From: Limosilactobacillus fermentum
GTDB lineage: Bacteria; Bacillota; Bacilli; Lactobacillales; Lactobacillaceae
Direction: 5' to 3'
Length of the DNA: 64,000 bases
Assembly (NCBI RefSeq): GCF_013394085.1
Contig: NZ_CP040910.1
Location: 124,001-188,000, forward strand
The position numbers and the translations under genes were made by a program. Positions 17,739 through 28,510 of this stretch are shown here, in pieces; within the stretch, counting starts at the first letter, position 1; every line of letters starts with the position of its first letter. A model generated the notes under the pieces. The model did no database searches and was not told the DNA's origin. It saw nothing but the letters and a program-made list of their open reading frames with translations.

Positions 17739-18872
17739 ATGAGGTTTCTACACACTGCCGATTGGCACGTTGGTAAAAAGTTGAATGGGTTCGATTTACT
17801 GGCCGAACAGCACGACGCCTTCTTAAAAATTAATCAATTAGCAAAGGATTATAAAGTTGATGCTGTGGTGGTCGCCGGGGACCTTTACGACCGCTCAGTT
17901 CCAAGCGAAGAGGCGGTCGAAGAGTTAAATAAAGACTTAATTCAAATGAATCTTAAGGAAGGTTGGCCACTCTTGGCGGTCTCGGGCAACCACGATTCGG
18001 CGGTCCGTTTAGCCACCGGGGGGGACTGGTTTAAGGCGACCAACTTCTTTATGCACACCACGGTCGCCCAGGCCATCGAAGAGCCGGTCACCCTGGGCGA
18101 CACCCAGTTCTTCTTGCTGCCCTTTTTTGGCCTCCAGGAGGTACGTAATTACTTTGGTGACCCGGAGATCAGGGATTTGAAAACGGCAATGGCCCGGATC
18201 GTGACTAAGATGGAAGAAGAATTTGACCCGGACCGCGCCCACGTCTTGGTGGCCCACTTCTTTGCGGCCGGATCCAGCCACACCGATTCGGAAACCCAAA
18301 CCGAGGTGGGGGGCCTCGATGCGGTACCGGTTGACCTGATGGCACCCTTTGATTACGTGGCGTTGGGCCACTTGCACAATAAAAACGCCCTTCAAGCACC
18401 GCGGGTTAAGTACGCCGGATCACCGCTCAAGTTTTCGGCGAGCGAGGTCAACCTCGATAAGGGCGTCTGGATCGTTGACACCCAGCCCTTTAACCTTCAG
18501 TGGGTCCCCTTAGAGCCGCTCCACGACCTAGTGAAGCTAACCGGCTCCTTTGACGAACTGGCAACGGTGGAGTACGCCAGCCACTACCAGGAGGACGACT
18601 TTTTTGTAATTGAGTTGACCGATACGGCGCCGATCCCGGATTTGATGAACAAGCTGCGCCACTACTACCCTAAAATCATTGCCCTTAGCCGGGTGAACAA
18701 GGCCGCTGACCAGAGTGATCTAGCGGCGCCCGCGCAGGACTTGGAAAACAAGGATCCGCTGGCCCTGTTGAGTGACTTTTACCACCAGGTAACCGGCGAA
18801 GAGTTAAGCGATAACCAGCGCCAGTGGGCCAAAGACGCCCTGCTAGCAGCCCAAAAGGAGGAGGAAGGATGA
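17739..18872 (+). CDS. sbcD: Nuclease SbcCD subunit D
   Basis: 377 aa Mre11-type phosphoesterase. Metal-binding motifs: HTADWHVGK at the N terminus, VVAGDLYDRSVPS, AVSGNHDSAVRL, LVAHFFAAG and ALGHLHN. With SbcC it cleaves hairpins and blocked DNA ends, relevant to the many palindromic repeats here. GGAGGGGGAACGG precedes ATG 17739. The stop overlaps the sbcC start by four bases (ATGA). Confidence 0.94.
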   Translation: MRFLHTADWHVGKKLNGFDLLAEQHDAFLKINQLAKDYKVDAVVVAGDLYDRSVPSEEAVEELNKDLIQMNLKEGWPLLAVSGNHDSAVRLATGGDWFKATNFFMHTTVAQAIEEPVTLGDTQFFLLPFFGLQEVRNYFGDPEIRDLKTAMARIVTKMEEEFDPDRAHVLVAHFFAAGSSHTDSETQTEVGGLDAVPVDLMAPFDYVALGHLHNKNALQAPRVKYAGSPLKFSASEVNLDKGVWIVDTQPFNLQWVPLEPLHDLVKLTGSFDELATVEYASHYQEDDFFVIELTDTAPIPDLMNKLRHYYPKIIALSRVNKAADQSDLAAPAQDLENKDPLALLSDFYHQVTGEELSDNQRQWAKDALLAAQKEEEG

Positions 18873-21800
18873 AACCACTCAAGTTAACGATGCACTACTT
18901 TGGGCCGTACGAAGACACCACGATTGACTTCACCAGGTTTGACGCTAGCCCGTTATACCTGATTGCCGGCGACACCGGGAGCGGGAAGACGACCATCTTT
19001 GACGCCATGTGCGTGGCCCTGTACGGCAACGCCTCCAACGAGCGCCGGTCGGCCGAAATGTTTCGCTCCGACTTTGCGACCCCCAAGCAGGTGACCGAGG
19101 TAACCTTCCTATTTGAACATAAGGGGGTCACCTACCAAGTCTACCGGCGGCCACGGCAAGTCCTGACGATGACCCGGGGCAAGGGGGAAAAGCAATACGA
19201 CCCAAAGGTTTCGCTAGTGTACCCAGTTGGCGCTGAAAACCCCCGTGAGTTGACGAAGATCACCGAGGTCAATCAGTTCGTTCAGGACCTTTTGGGGGTC
19301 AACGCCAGTCAGTTCCGCCAGCTGATCATCCTGCCCCAGGGCGAGGTGCAACGCTTTTTAATGGCGGATTCCAAGACCAAAGAAGAGATCCTCACCACCC
19401 TCTTTCAAACCCAGCTCTACACCAACTGGGTCACGAAGCTGGATGAGCGCGCCAAAAGTATGCGTGATCAAACCCAAGACATCACCAGTCAGCTCAAGGT
19501 CCTGATGGGCCAAGTTGACGGGGTTAGCGACCAGCTAGAGCTCGACCAGTGGCAAGTGGCGGTCGGGGACCTGCTGACCGAAAAAAAGGCGGAGCTAAGG
19601 GCGGTTACCGAACAAGTAACCACGGCACAAAAAGCGGCCGACCAGTTGCAAGCCCAGTTGACCGCGGAACGGCGCTTGGCCGAGGACCACGCTGCGTTAG
19701 TTTCCTGTGAAACGCAACAAGTGGAGCTTAAAGAACGGGCGCCGCAAATTAAACGCTTGGCCGACGAAAACGAAGAAACGGCGTGGGCCCAACAACACCA
19801 AACGGCATACCACGAGTGGCAAGCCGGGACGACCAAACTGGCGGACCTCACCAAGCAGCAAGCGGCGTGTGAACAAAAACAAGCCGCGGTTAAGGTGCGG
19901 GTGCAAGAATTGACCCAAGTGGCCGAACGGTTAAAGGAACAAGAACCGGCCGTCCAAGAACGCCAACGCCAAGTGGCCAACATTCGAGAGAAGCTCCCCC
20001 TCTTTGAAGAGGTGGCCGCCCTAAGTAAGCGGCTGGAAAAAGAGCGCCGGGCCCAAGTTGAACAAGAACGGACGGTTAGTGACCAAACGAGCGCCCTGAC
20101 TAAGTTACAGGCCGAGTTAGACCGGGTGGATCAGGAACTCCAAGCCGCTCCCGACCTGACCCAAGCGGCGGTTACGATTGCCACCAGGGTCCAACAAGTA
20201 GTCCGCTGGCAACAGGCAGTGACCGCCCTCGGGGAGCAAGCCAAGGAGCTGGCCAACCAGGAGCAAGCCCTGCGTGACCTAAACGCTCAGCTTGCCGAGG
20301 CTAAAAAAACCGCCCAAGCCGCTCAAGCGGACCTTAAAGAAAAGAAGAAGGCCCACCTCGCCGCCATGATTGCAACCCTGGCTAGCGAGCTGGAGGAAGG
20401 GGAGGCCTGCCCGATTTGCGGGAGTACCACCCACCCCCACGTCGCCACGGCGGTGCAAACGGGCCAGGAAGTAACCGAGGTAACGCTAGATGCGGCCCAG
20501 GCGAAAGTGACCAAGGCGGAAACGACCCTGGCGACTTTAACCACGCGGCAAGCGAACCAAGACAGCCAGCTAGAAAAGGGACGGGCAACTTTCCAAGACG
20601 AATTGGCAACGCTTTGCCAAGCCGTGACAAGCCCAGCGGGTGACCTGGAGGCAGCCACGGCGGCCGTGGCCGAAGCCGTCGCGGCGCTGGACCACGACCG
20701 CCAGGAATTGCAAAACGCCCAAGCTAAGGAAACGGAAAACCAGCAACGCCAGGTAAGCCTGACCAAGCAGATCCAGGCGGGGCAAGCAAAGTACCAGGAA
20801 CTGCAAGCAGCGGTCAATGAAGGGCGCCTGAACGTCAACCAAACCCAAACCGAGTTAGTTAACAAGCAGGGCCAGTTGCCCGCCGAACTGCCGGACCTGG
20901 CGAGTGCCGAGCGGTGGCTAAAGGAAGAGGAACAGGCGTTAGCGGACTTTGCCAGCCAGCAAACGCAAAACCAGGACGCCCTTAGTCGGGCCCAAACCCA
21001 ATTAACCCAACTGACCACCACGAGCCAGCAGCTAGCGGACAGCGCCAAAGCGACCGCAGCCGAAGTGGACCAACGCAAGCGGGAACTAACGGCGGCCCTA
21101 GCAGAACGCCAAGCAGCGTGGGAGGTCTTTGAACGGGCCCTGGCCCGCGTTCCGGAACTGGCGGCCCGCCAAAGGGAGGTCAACGACTACCGTCAACGGC
21201 TGGCGAGCCTGGCCGACCAGCGCCAACGGTTGGTGGAACAAATCGCCGGCCGGCCCAAGCCGGACGTGGAAAAGACGGCGGGGCAGTTGAAGAAAGCCCA
21301 GGTGAAGTTGGACCAGCTCAAAGGGGCGGTGATTGAACAAGGCAACGCCCTGACGCGGATCAAGGAAATTAAACAACAAGTCGAAAAAAAGGCGGCTAAG
21401 CAGGGCGACACCGAGCGCCAACTGCGGGAACTTTCCAGCCTGTGCGCCCTACTCAAGGGGCAGGGCGGGACCCAGTTAGGCTTGCAGCGGTATGTCCAAC
21501 GCCACTACTTTACCGAGGTCTTGGCGGTCGCTAACCAGTGGCTAGCTAAGTTAACCCACGGTCGCTACCAAATGCACCTGGATGGGGAAGCCGACTTTAA
21601 GGGGCGGCAGAACAAAAACGGGTTGGAAATTTACGCCGACGATGACTACGCCGGCAAAGCGCGCAAGGTGCAAAGCCTGTCGGGGGGTGAGAGCTTCTTG
21701 ACCGCCCTGGCGCTGGCGTTGGCCCTCGGGGAAGTCGTTCAGCGCCACCATGGGGGCGTTGAAATCGAAGCCCTCTTCGTTGACGAAGGGTTCGGCTCCC

Positions 21801-21973
21801 TAGATCAAGACGCCCTGGGTGAAGCCCTGGATACCTTGCAAAGCCTTGACGGCAACCGAATGATTGGGATCATCAGCCACGTGACCGAGCTGGAGGAGCA
21901 GATCCCCGATCAGTTACAGGTGATCGCGGAGAATGGGCGCAGCAAGGTTAAATATCACCTGGCAACGGACTAA
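18869..21973 (+). CDS. sbcC: Nuclease SbcCD subunit C
   Basis: 1034 aa Rad50-type ATPase. Walker A GDTGSGKTTIFDAM near residue 35; long coiled coils rich in Q, A, E and K; zinc hook CPIC near the middle (EGEACPICGSTTHP, about residue 515); signature SLSGGESFLTALALALALG and Walker B ALFVDEGFGSLD near the C terminus. Start ATG 18869 overlaps the sbcD stop and has AAAGGAGGAGG upstream. The stop codon directly touches a Noc-binding palindrome. Confidence 0.94.
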   Translation: MKPLKLTMHYFGPYEDTTIDFTRFDASPLYLIAGDTGSGKTTIFDAMCVALYGNASNERRSAEMFRSDFATPKQVTEVTFLFEHKGVTYQVYRRPRQVLTMTRGKGEKQYDPKVSLVYPVGAENPRELTKITEVNQFVQDLLGVNASQFRQLIILPQGEVQRFLMADSKTKEEILTTLFQTQLYTNWVTKLDERAKSMRDQTQDITSQLKVLMGQVDGVSDQLELDQWQVAVGDLLTEKKAELRAVTEQVTTAQKAADQLQAQLTAERRLAEDHAALVSCETQQVELKERAPQIKRLADENEETAWAQQHQTAYHEWQAGTTKLADLTKQQAACEQKQAAVKVRVQELTQVAERLKEQEPAVQERQRQVANIREKLPLFEEVAALSKRLEKERRAQVEQERTVSDQTSALTKLQAELDRVDQELQAAPDLTQAAVTIATRVQQVVRWQQAVTALGEQAKELANQEQALRDLNAQLAEAKKTAQAAQADLKEKKKAHLAAMIATLASELEEGEACPICGSTTHPHVATAVQTGQEVTEVTLDAAQAKVTKAETTLATLTTRQANQDSQLEKGRATFQDELATLCQAVTSPAGDLEAATAAVAEAVAALDHDRQELQNAQAKETENQQRQVSLTKQIQAGQAKYQELQAAVNEGRLNVNQTQTELVNKQGQLPAELPDLASAERWLKEEEQALADFASQQTQNQDALSRAQTQLTQLTTTSQQLADSAKATAAEVDQRKRELTAALAERQAAWEVFERALARVPELAARQREVNDYRQRLASLADQRQRLVEQIAGRPKPDVEKTAGQLKKAQVKLDQLKGAVIEQGNALTRIKEIKQQVEKKAAKQGDTERQLRELSSLCALLKGQGGTQLGLQRYVQRHYFTEVLAVANQWLAKLTHGRYQMHLDGEADFKGRQNKNGLEIYADDDYAGKARKVQSLSGGESFLTALALALALGEVVQRHHGGVEIEALFVDEGFGSLDQDALGEALDTLQSLDGNRMIGIISHVTELEEQIPDQLQVIAENGRSKVKYHLATD

Positions 21974-21986
21974 TTTCCCGGGAAAT
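21973..21986. promoter_or_regulatory. Noc-binding site (NBS), perfect
   Basis: ATTTCCCGGGAAAT is identical to the 14-bp palindrome known as the Noc-binding sequence in Bacillus subtilis. It starts on the last base of the sbcC stop codon and ends three bases before the -35 element of serS. The noc gene itself is at 37316. Confidence 0.8.
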
Positions 21987-21988
21987 AG

Positions 21989-22017
21989 TTGCCAAGGACG
22001 AGCGACTATATTAAAAT
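21989..22017 (+). promoter_or_regulatory. Promoter of serS
   Basis: TTGCCA at 21989-21994, 17-base spacer, TAAAAT at 22012-22017. Confidence 0.65.
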
Positions 22018-22024
22018 GGCTGTA

Positions 22025-22240
22025 ATTTCAAAACACGGGGTGCTTCAAGTAGGAACCAAGAGAGCTGGCGGGTGGTGGAAGCCAGCTTCCGAAACTCCGG
22101 CACCATCAATGTGGGCGGGTAATGCCGCACGGTCTGGTGGCCGTTATTCACCATAGAGCGTGCTGATTTCAGCAAACTTGGGTGGTACCGCGGAACAAGA
22201 GCCATTTCGTCCCAACTGTGGAACGGGTGGCTCTTTTGCA
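22025..22240 (+). ncRNA. T-box riboswitch, tRNA-Ser-sensing, upstream of serS
   Basis: T-box GGGTGGTACCGCGG at 22180-22193, then a terminator/antiterminator hairpin (AAGAGCCATTTCGTCCC / GGAACGGGTGGCTCTT) at about 22198-22236. In Stem I the specifier TCC (Ser) is at 22096-22098 in GAAACTCCGGCACC. The adjoining GCACC pairs with GGTGC near 22038. Confidence 0.9.
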
Positions 22241-22259
22241 TTCATAAGGAGGAATTTCA

Positions 22260-23558
22260 ATGTTAGACATCAAGCAAATTCGCCAACAACCGGACTGGTT
22301 CAAAGAAAAGCTGGCCACCCGGGGCGTTCAACCAGAAGAAATCGACGCCGTGCTGGAACTGGACGCCAAGCGGCGCGAACTCCTGCAACAAACCGAAACC
22401 CTGAAGGCCAAGCGTAACGAAGCCTCCAAGAAGATCGGGGAAGCTAAGCGGGCCAAGCAATCCGCTGACGAAGCAATTGCCGAGATGCGCCAAGTCGGCG
22501 AAGACATCAAGGCCTTAGACGAACAGGTGGAAGCAAACGACAAGGACCTCTTTGACAAGCTAGCCCACCTGCCGAACGTCCCTCACGAAGGGGTGCCGGT
22601 TAGCCTGACCGAAGATGGGGCCGAAGAACTGCGTAAGGTAGGTCAAGCCCGTCAATTCGACTTTGAACCAAAGCACCACTGGGAAATCGGCGAAAACCTC
22701 GGGATTTTGGACTTTGAACGGGCCGGTAAGGTTTCTGGCTCCCGCTTCGTCTACTACGTCGGCCTCGGGGCTCAATTAGAACGGGCGCTGTACAACTTCA
22801 TGCTCGATGAACACATGAAGGAAGGCTACACCGAAGTCTTGCCGCCGTACATCGTCAATGCTCACGCGATGTACGGGACCGGTCAATTCCCGAAGTTTAA
22901 GCAGGACGTTTACCAAGTGAACGGCGAAGACATGACCCTGATCCCGACCGCCGAAGTTCCGTTGACCAACTACTTTGCCGGCGAAGTGATCCCCGCAGAA
23001 AAGCTGCCGGTTTACGTGACGGCCTTGACGCCTAGCTTCCGTTCCGAAGCTGGGTCAGCTGGTCGCGATACCCGCGGGTTGATCCGGATGCACCAATTCA
23101 ACAAGGTCGAAATGGTTAAGTACACCAAGCAAGATCAATCCTGGGAAGAACTCGACAAGATGACGGCCAACGCCGAAAACATCCTCCAAAAGCTCGGCCT
23201 GCCGTACCACGTCATCACCCTGACGACTTCGGACATGAGCTTCACGGCCTCCGAAACCCACGACCTGGAACTGTGGATGCCGGCCCAAAATAAGTACCGG
23301 GAAGTTTCCTCTTGCTCCAACTGCTTGGACTTCCAAGCCCGGCGCCTGCACATGCAATACCGGGACGAAAACGGTAAGCTCCAATACGTGCACACCCTGA
23401 ACGGTTCTGGTTTAGCCGTTGGGCGGACGTTGGCGGCCATCTTAGAAAACTACCAAAACGAAGACGGCTCCGTGACGATTCCAGAAGTGCTGGTACCGTA
23501 CTTCCACGGCATCACCAAGATCACCAAGGAAAACGCCGTGCCGTTTAACAACAAGTAA
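22260..23558 (+). CDS. serS: Seryl-tRNA synthetase
   Basis: 432 aa class II synthetase. The N-terminal coiled-coil arm that grips tRNA-Ser spans about residues 30-100. The catalytic domain follows: [30 protein letters not shown] covers motif 2, and [18 protein letters not shown] is motif 3. The start ATG 22260 follows AAGGAGGAATTTCA. It is controlled by the upstream Ser T-box. Confidence 0.96.
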   Translation: MLDIKQIRQQPDWFKEKLATRGVQPEEIDAVLELDAKRRELLQQTETLKAKRNEASKKIGEAKRAKQSADEAIAEMRQVGEDIKALDEQVEANDKDLFDKLAHLPNVPHEGVPVSLTEDGAEELRKVGQARQFDFEPKHHWEIGENLGILDFERAGKVSGSRFVYYVGLGAQLERALYNFMLDEHMKEGYTEVLPPYIVNAHAMYGTGQFPKFKQDVYQVNGEDMTLIPTAEVPLTNYFAGEVIPAEKLPVYVTALTPSFRSEAGSAGRDTRGLIRMHQFNKVEMVKYTKQDQSWEELDKMTANAENILQKLGLPYHVITLTTSDMSFTASETHDLELWMPAQNKYREVSSCSNCLDFQARRLHMQYRDENGKLQYVHTLNGSGLAVGRTLAAILENYQNEDGSVTIPEVLVPYFHGITKITKENAVPFNNK

Positions 23559-23561
23559 AAA

Positions 23562-23598
23562 GAGAGTGGCAAACAACCGCAGGCCTGCTGGTTGTTTA
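23562..23598. repeat. Partial copy of the dispersed intergenic repeat
   Basis: GTGGCAAACAACCGCAGGCC followed by TGCTGGTTGTTT: only the outer arms of the repeat, forming a short hairpin. Confidence 0.5.
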
Positions 23599-23601
23599 CA
23601 A

Positions 23602-23641
23602 AAAAGCGGGAACGTAACCATCAGGAAACGTCCCCGCTTTG
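23602..23641 (+). terminator. Terminator of serS
   Basis: Hairpin AAAGCGGGAACGT / ACGTCCCCGCTTT preceded by A-run and followed by T-rich sequence. Confidence 0.75.
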
Positions 23642-23661
23642 GATTTTAAAAGGGTAGCTAG

Positions 23662-23800
23662 TTGACCGCCCCGATCGCCGTGCCATAATGACAATATAAA
23701 AAGGAGGCTGTGAAGGGCCTCCCGAGTAGCGCCGTCAAAAACGGTGGCATGCAATTTGGTTAAATAACCGCTAGCTTTGCCGGGCTAAGGCGGTTATTTT
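23662..23800 (+). ncRNA. Candidate small RNA with its own promoter and terminator
   Basis: TTGACC (23662-23667), 16 bases, CATAAT (23684-23689), then about 100 bases with hairpins GGAGGC...GCCTCC (23703-23722) and GCCGT...ACGGTGGC (23731-23748). It ends in a terminator AATAACCG / CGGTTATT with six T at 23763-23801. No coding frame with a ribosome-binding site is evident. The next feature is a tRNA gene, so it is not an evident riboswitch for a protein gene. I do not recognise the family. Confidence 0.45.
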
Positions 23801-23869
23801 TTAGATTAATTCGACCATTTTACTTGCCTTTTGGGCGAATAGTTGATAAGATCATATCCGTCCTTAAAT

Positions 23870-23941
23870 GACCCGTTGGTCAAGTGGTTAAGACACCACC
23901 CTTTCACGGTGGTATCATGGGTTCGAATCCCGTACGGGTCA
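23870..23941 (+). tRNA. tRNA-Glu (TTC)
   Basis: Cloverleaf: acceptor GACCCGT/ACGGGTC, anticodon arm CCACC-CTTTCAC-GGTGG with anticodon TTC, T arm GGGTTCGAATCCC. No encoded CCA. It is a single gene without integrase or att-like duplication nearby. Confidence 0.93.
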
Positions 23942-23985
23942 CTTTTCAAAGCCATTCGCAGTTTGCGGGTGGTTTTTTTCGTATT

Positions 23986-24027
23986 AAAAAGCTCCAGCAC
24001 CGCCTTACAGCAGTGCCGGAGCTTTAT
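23986..24027. terminator. Bidirectional terminator between tRNA-Glu and trpS
   Basis: AAAAAGCTCCAGCAC / GTGCCGGAGCTTTATTTT forms a strong stem. A smaller hairpin with seven T (CCATTCGC/GCGGGTGG) at 23951-23978 immediately precedes it and may end the tRNA transcript. Confidence 0.75.
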
Positions 24028-24041
24028 TTTGATTTACCCAT

Positions 24042-24055
24042 ATTTCCCGGGCAAT
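24042..24055. promoter_or_regulatory. Noc-binding site, one mismatch
   Basis: ATTTCCCGGGCAAT differs from the Noc-binding consensus ATTTCCCGGGAAAT by one base. It lies in the gap just after the trpS stop. Confidence 0.55.
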
Positions 24056-24060
24056 AAATC

Positions 24061-25310
<1,250 letters not shown>

Positions 25311-25331
25311 TGCTTAGGTTCTTGAAAAGAC

Positions 25332-26585
25332 CTAGGCGTGGACTTTTGCCAGGGTGTAGTTCTTCTTACCGCGCCGGATGACCACGTACTTACCGTCAAA
25401 CTTAGCGGTGGGGTCAAGGGTGGCCTCAAGGTCAGTCACCTTCTCGCCGTTAACGCGAATGGCGCCGTTCTTGACGTCTTCGCGGGCCTGGCGCTTGGAA
25501 GGTTCGATCTTAGTGTCGACCAGCCAGTCGACGATGTTGGCCGGTTCGGCACTGACCTCGACGCTCGGGGTGCCGGCAAAGGCCTGTTCAACTTCGGCCG
25601 TCGTCAGGTCTTGGATGTTACCGGAGAAGAGGATGGCCGAGATCTTTTCGGCCTGATCGGTAGCGGCTTGGCCGTGAACGAAGGTGGTCACTTCCTGGGC
25701 TAAGCGGCGTTGTGCTTCACGCTTCCACGGTTCGGTCTGGACCTTTTCTTCTAAGCCGGCGATTTCTTCTTGGGATAAGAAGGTGAAGTACTTGAGGTAC
25801 TTCACAACGTCGCGGTCATCTTGGTTCAACCAGAATTGGTAGAATTCGTACGGCGAGGTCTTTTCGGGATCAAGCCAAACGGCTCCCCCGGCGGTCTTAC
25901 CGAACTTGGTCCCGTCGGCCTTGAGCATCAGCGGAATCGTTACCCCGAAGACCTTGGTGTCGCTGCCTTCAACCTTGTGAATCAGGTCGATCCCCGACGT
26001 AATGTTCCCCCACTGGTCGGACCCCCCGATTTGGAGTTGGACGTCGTTGTGGCGGTAGAGGTGCAAGAAGTCGATCGCTTGTAGGATTTGGTAGGTAAAT
26101 TCGGTAAAGGAGATCCCGGCGTCCAGGCGGGAGGCGACAACTTCCTTGTTGAGCATCGTGTTTAAGTTGAAGAGCTTCCCGTAGTCGCGCAAGAAGTCGA
26201 TCATGGTGAACTTGGACAGCCAGTCGTAGTTGTTAACGATCGTAAAGTTTTCGGTCCCGAACAAGCGGATCATTTGCTTGGTCAGGGATTGGACGTTTTG
26301 TTCTAGTTTGGACCTCGTTTCCAGGTCCCGTTCCGTCTTGCGCCCGGAGGGATCCCCGATGGCCCCGGTCCCTCCCCCAATCAGGATCACCGGCTTGTGA
26401 CCGGCTAATTGGAACCGCTTGAGCATCATGAAGGGAATTAAATGGCCGATGTGTAGACTGTCACCGGACGGGTCGGTCCCACAGTACAGGGCAATCTTCT
26501 TTTCTTCGGTCAGTTCCCGTAAGCCTTCTTCGTCGGTGGCTTGGTTTAAGGCCCCGCGCCACTTCAATTCATCGATAATGTTCAT
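25332..26585 (-). CDS. tyrS: Tyrosyl-tRNA synthetase
   Basis: 417 aa class I synthetase. HIGH motif in DSLHIGHLIPFMML near residue 45; KMSKS-equivalent KFGKT near residue 230; C-terminal S4-like RNA-binding domain from about 350 (KPSKRQAREDVKNGAIRVNG-type region). Start ATG 26585 (MNIIDELKWRG) follows TTGGAGGACC. A longer in-frame reading would enter the T-box terminator and is rejected. Confidence 0.96.
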   Translation of the reverse strand: MNIIDELKWRGALNQATDEEGLRELTEEKKIALYCGTDPSGDSLHIGHLIPFMMLKRFQLAGHKPVILIGGGTGAIGDPSGRKTERDLETRSKLEQNVQSLTKQMIRLFGTENFTIVNNYDWLSKFTMIDFLRDYGKLFNLNTMLNKEVVASRLDAGISFTEFTYQILQAIDFLHLYRHNDVQLQIGGSDQWGNITSGIDLIHKVEGSDTKVFGVTIPLMLKADGTKFGKTAGGAVWLDPEKTSPYEFYQFWLNQDDRDVVKYLKYFTFLSQEEIAGLEEKVQTEPWKREAQRRLAQEVTTFVHGQAATDQAEKISAILFSGNIQDLTTAEVEQAFAGTPSVEVSAEPANIVDWLVDTKIEPSKRQAREDVKNGAIRVNGEKVTDLEATLDPTAKFDGKYVVIRRGKKNYTLAKVHA

Positions 26586-26627
26586 AATGGTCCTCCAAAG
26601 TAATGGCGTTTCCGTTTTAAATGAAAA

Positions 26628-26830
26628 AAGAGCGCCTCTATGCCTTAGCACAGGGACGACTCAGCCGTGGTACCACCCATTTTTATGCGTAAAAACGCAC
26701 CTCATTTAACGCGGATTAGATTAAAAATTGATGGGAGTGTAATTCGAAGACCGCCCGTGCGCTAATTTCCAACCACCATTAGCTCCCTTGGCCAGCGGGA
26801 CGGCTTCTACTGGGTTCCCATCACAATGTA
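26628..26830 (-). ncRNA. T-box riboswitch, tRNA-Tyr-sensing, upstream of tyrS
   Basis: On the minus strand: T-box GGGTGGTACCACGG at about 26665-26679 and a terminator stem GAGTCGTCC/AGGCGCTC with T-run at 26628-26660. The specifier TAC (Tyr) is at 26739-26741 within GAATTACACTCCCATC, whose CTCCCATC pairs with GATGGGAA near 26815. TGGT fits A73 of tRNA-Tyr. Confidence 0.92.
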
Positions 26831-26840
26831 ACTATTGGTG

Positions 26841-26869
26841 AATTTACCACGGGAACTAACCGGTGTCAA
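26841..26869 (-). promoter_or_regulatory. Promoter of tyrS
   Basis: On the minus strand TTGACA (26864-26869), 17 bases, TAAATT (26841-26846). Confidence 0.75.
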
Positions 26870-27052
26870 CCAGATTTAGACTTTACAAAATTAAGTTTTT
26901 AGCGGAGTTGAGCTTAATATTTATTCTAAGGAAATGATTACAACCTTTTAATTGACGGTTTTGGGCAACTTTACTTTTCGTTAAGGTTTACAAGTGATAA
27001 AGTAATAAATAGTAACTTTAAAATCTAATGATATTGTAAGGGAGTGGTAAGG
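26870..27052. other. Intergenic region between divergent tyrS and the amino-acid ABC operon
   Basis: AT-rich leader of about 180 bases before the ABC operon. Candidate -35 sequences (TTTACA near 26988, TTGACG near 26953) lack a convincing -10 partner, so I do not call a promoter. No T-box or other leader structure is seen. Confidence 0.4.
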
Positions 27053-28507
27053 ATGAAGCATTGGCTCAAACGTGGGCTAACTAGTCTGGCCGTAGTCGCC
27101 GGAGTCATACTCGGATTGATGGTGGTCGGCAGTGAACCTGCACACGCCGAAAAGACCTACACGATCGGGACGGTCGACACATTCGAACCCTTCGAAATTC
27201 AAGATAAAAACGGGACCTACAACGGGAAAAACCCCGGGATTGAAATTGAGATGCTGCGCGAAATCGCCAAGCACGAAGGATTTAAGTACAACTTAAAGAT
27301 CATGTCTTTTAACGCCACCTTAACGGCGTTGGAAGCTGGTCAAATCGATGCTAGCATGGGTGGGATGTCGGTTACCGACGAACGGAAGGCCAAGATCGAC
27401 TTCTCCAAGTCCTACTACACTGACGGGGTCGTAATGGCGGTGCCGGAAAACAGTAAGATCACCAAGCTCAGCCAGTTAAAGGGTAAGACCGTCGACGTTA
27501 AGTCCGGGACCGCCAGCGCCATTTACGCTAACTCGGTTAAGGACAAGTACGGCTTTAAGGTGAAGTACTTCAACACCTCCAACACGATGTGGAACGACGT
27601 GATGAACGGCAACGCCGCGGCCACCTTCGATGATGGCCCGGTTCTGCAATACGGGATCCGAAACGGGATCAAGCTTAAGATCGTCACCAAGGAAATTAAC
27701 TCGACGCCAGTGGCCATGGGGGTTAAGAAGGGGCAAAACCAAGAACTGCTCAACAAGTTAAACGACGGGATCACCTGGCTCAAGGAAACGGGTCGGATGC
27801 AAAAGATCATCAACAAGTACACTAAGGGTGACGCTGCCAAGACCGAAACGGACAGCGACCGGAGCGTTTGGGGTCTGATCAAGTCCAACAAGGACGCCCT
27901 CTTAAGCGGGCTGGGTGAAACCCTGCTCCTGACCGTCGTCGGGGTAGCCTTAGCCATCTTGTTCGGGGGCATCCTCGGGGTGATGGGGATCTCCGACAGG
28001 AAGATCTTCTCGTCGATTTCTTCTGTCATCATCTACATCTTCCGGGGGATGCCAATGATCGTCTTGGCCTTCTTCATTTACATCGGGATGCCGTCCGTAA
28101 TCGGCCACAAGATTCCGCTCTTTACCGCCGGAATTTTGACCCTGATGCTTGACGAAGGGGCCTACGTCGGGGCGATCGTTAAGGGTGGTTTCCAAGCCGT
28201 TGACCGCGGGCAGTGGGAAGCCGCTCGTTCACTGGGGCTACCGTACTACAAGACCTTAGTGAAGGTGATCATGCCACAAGGGATCAAGATCATGGTGCCG
28301 TCCTTGGTTAACCAATTGATCATCACCTTAAAGGACACGTCAATCCTTTCGGCAATCGGGGTCATGGAACTGACCCAAACCGGGACGGTCATCATCGCCC
28401 GGAACATGGAAGGGTTCAAGATATGGTTAATCATTGGGGTGATCTACATCATCATCATCACCCTGTTGACTTGGCTTTCAAACTACGTACAAAGAAAGAT
28501 GGCTTAA
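27053..28507 (+). CDS. Amino-acid ABC transporter, substrate-binding/permease fusion
   Basis: 484 aa. Signal peptide (about 1-33, ending EPAHA) is followed by a periplasmic-type solute-binding domain family 3 (TIGTVDTFEPFEI, then GGMSVTDERKAKIDFSKSYY) to about residue 265. A permease domain with the HisM/GlnP fold follows: LSGLGETLLLTVVGVALA, RGMPMIVLAFFIYIG, and the EAA loop GQWEAARSLGLPYYKTLVKVIMPQ. Fused GlnPH-like proteins are common in lactobacilli. ATG 27053 follows AAGGGAGTGG; a GTG nine bases upstream overlaps that site. The likely substrates are polar amino acids (Gln, Glu, Asn or His); no closer call is possible. Confidence 0.88.
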   Translation: MKHWLKRGLTSLAVVAGVILGLMVVGSEPAHAEKTYTIGTVDTFEPFEIQDKNGTYNGKNPGIEIEMLREIAKHEGFKYNLKIMSFNATLTALEAGQIDASMGGMSVTDERKAKIDFSKSYYTDGVVMAVPENSKITKLSQLKGKTVDVKSGTASAIYANSVKDKYGFKVKYFNTSNTMWNDVMNGNAAATFDDGPVLQYGIRNGIKLKIVTKEINSTPVAMGVKKGQNQELLNKLNDGITWLKETGRMQKIINKYTKGDAAKTETDSDRSVWGLIKSNKDALLSGLGETLLLTVVGVALAILFGGILGVMGISDRKIFSSISSVIIYIFRGMPMIVLAFFIYIGMPSVIGHKIPLFTAGILTLMLDEGAYVGAIVKGGFQAVDRGQWEAARSLGLPYYKTLVKVIMPQGIKIMVPSLVNQLIITLKDTSILSAIGVMELTQTGTVIIARNMEGFKIWLIIGVIYIIIITLLTWLSNYVQRKMA

Positions 28508-28510
28508 ATT

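Noticed and set aside
19489-21183. Long minus-strand frames inside sbcC
   Set aside because: These are antisense shadows of a GC-rich coding sequence with low-complexity composition and no start signals.
20382-21456. Repetitive CAA/GCC-rich stretch that looks like a tandem repeat
   Set aside because: It encodes the heptad coiled coils of SbcC; the periodicity is explained by the protein.
23870-23941. tRNA-Glu as an integration site
   Set aside because: No integrase gene and no duplicated tRNA 3' end were seen nearby.
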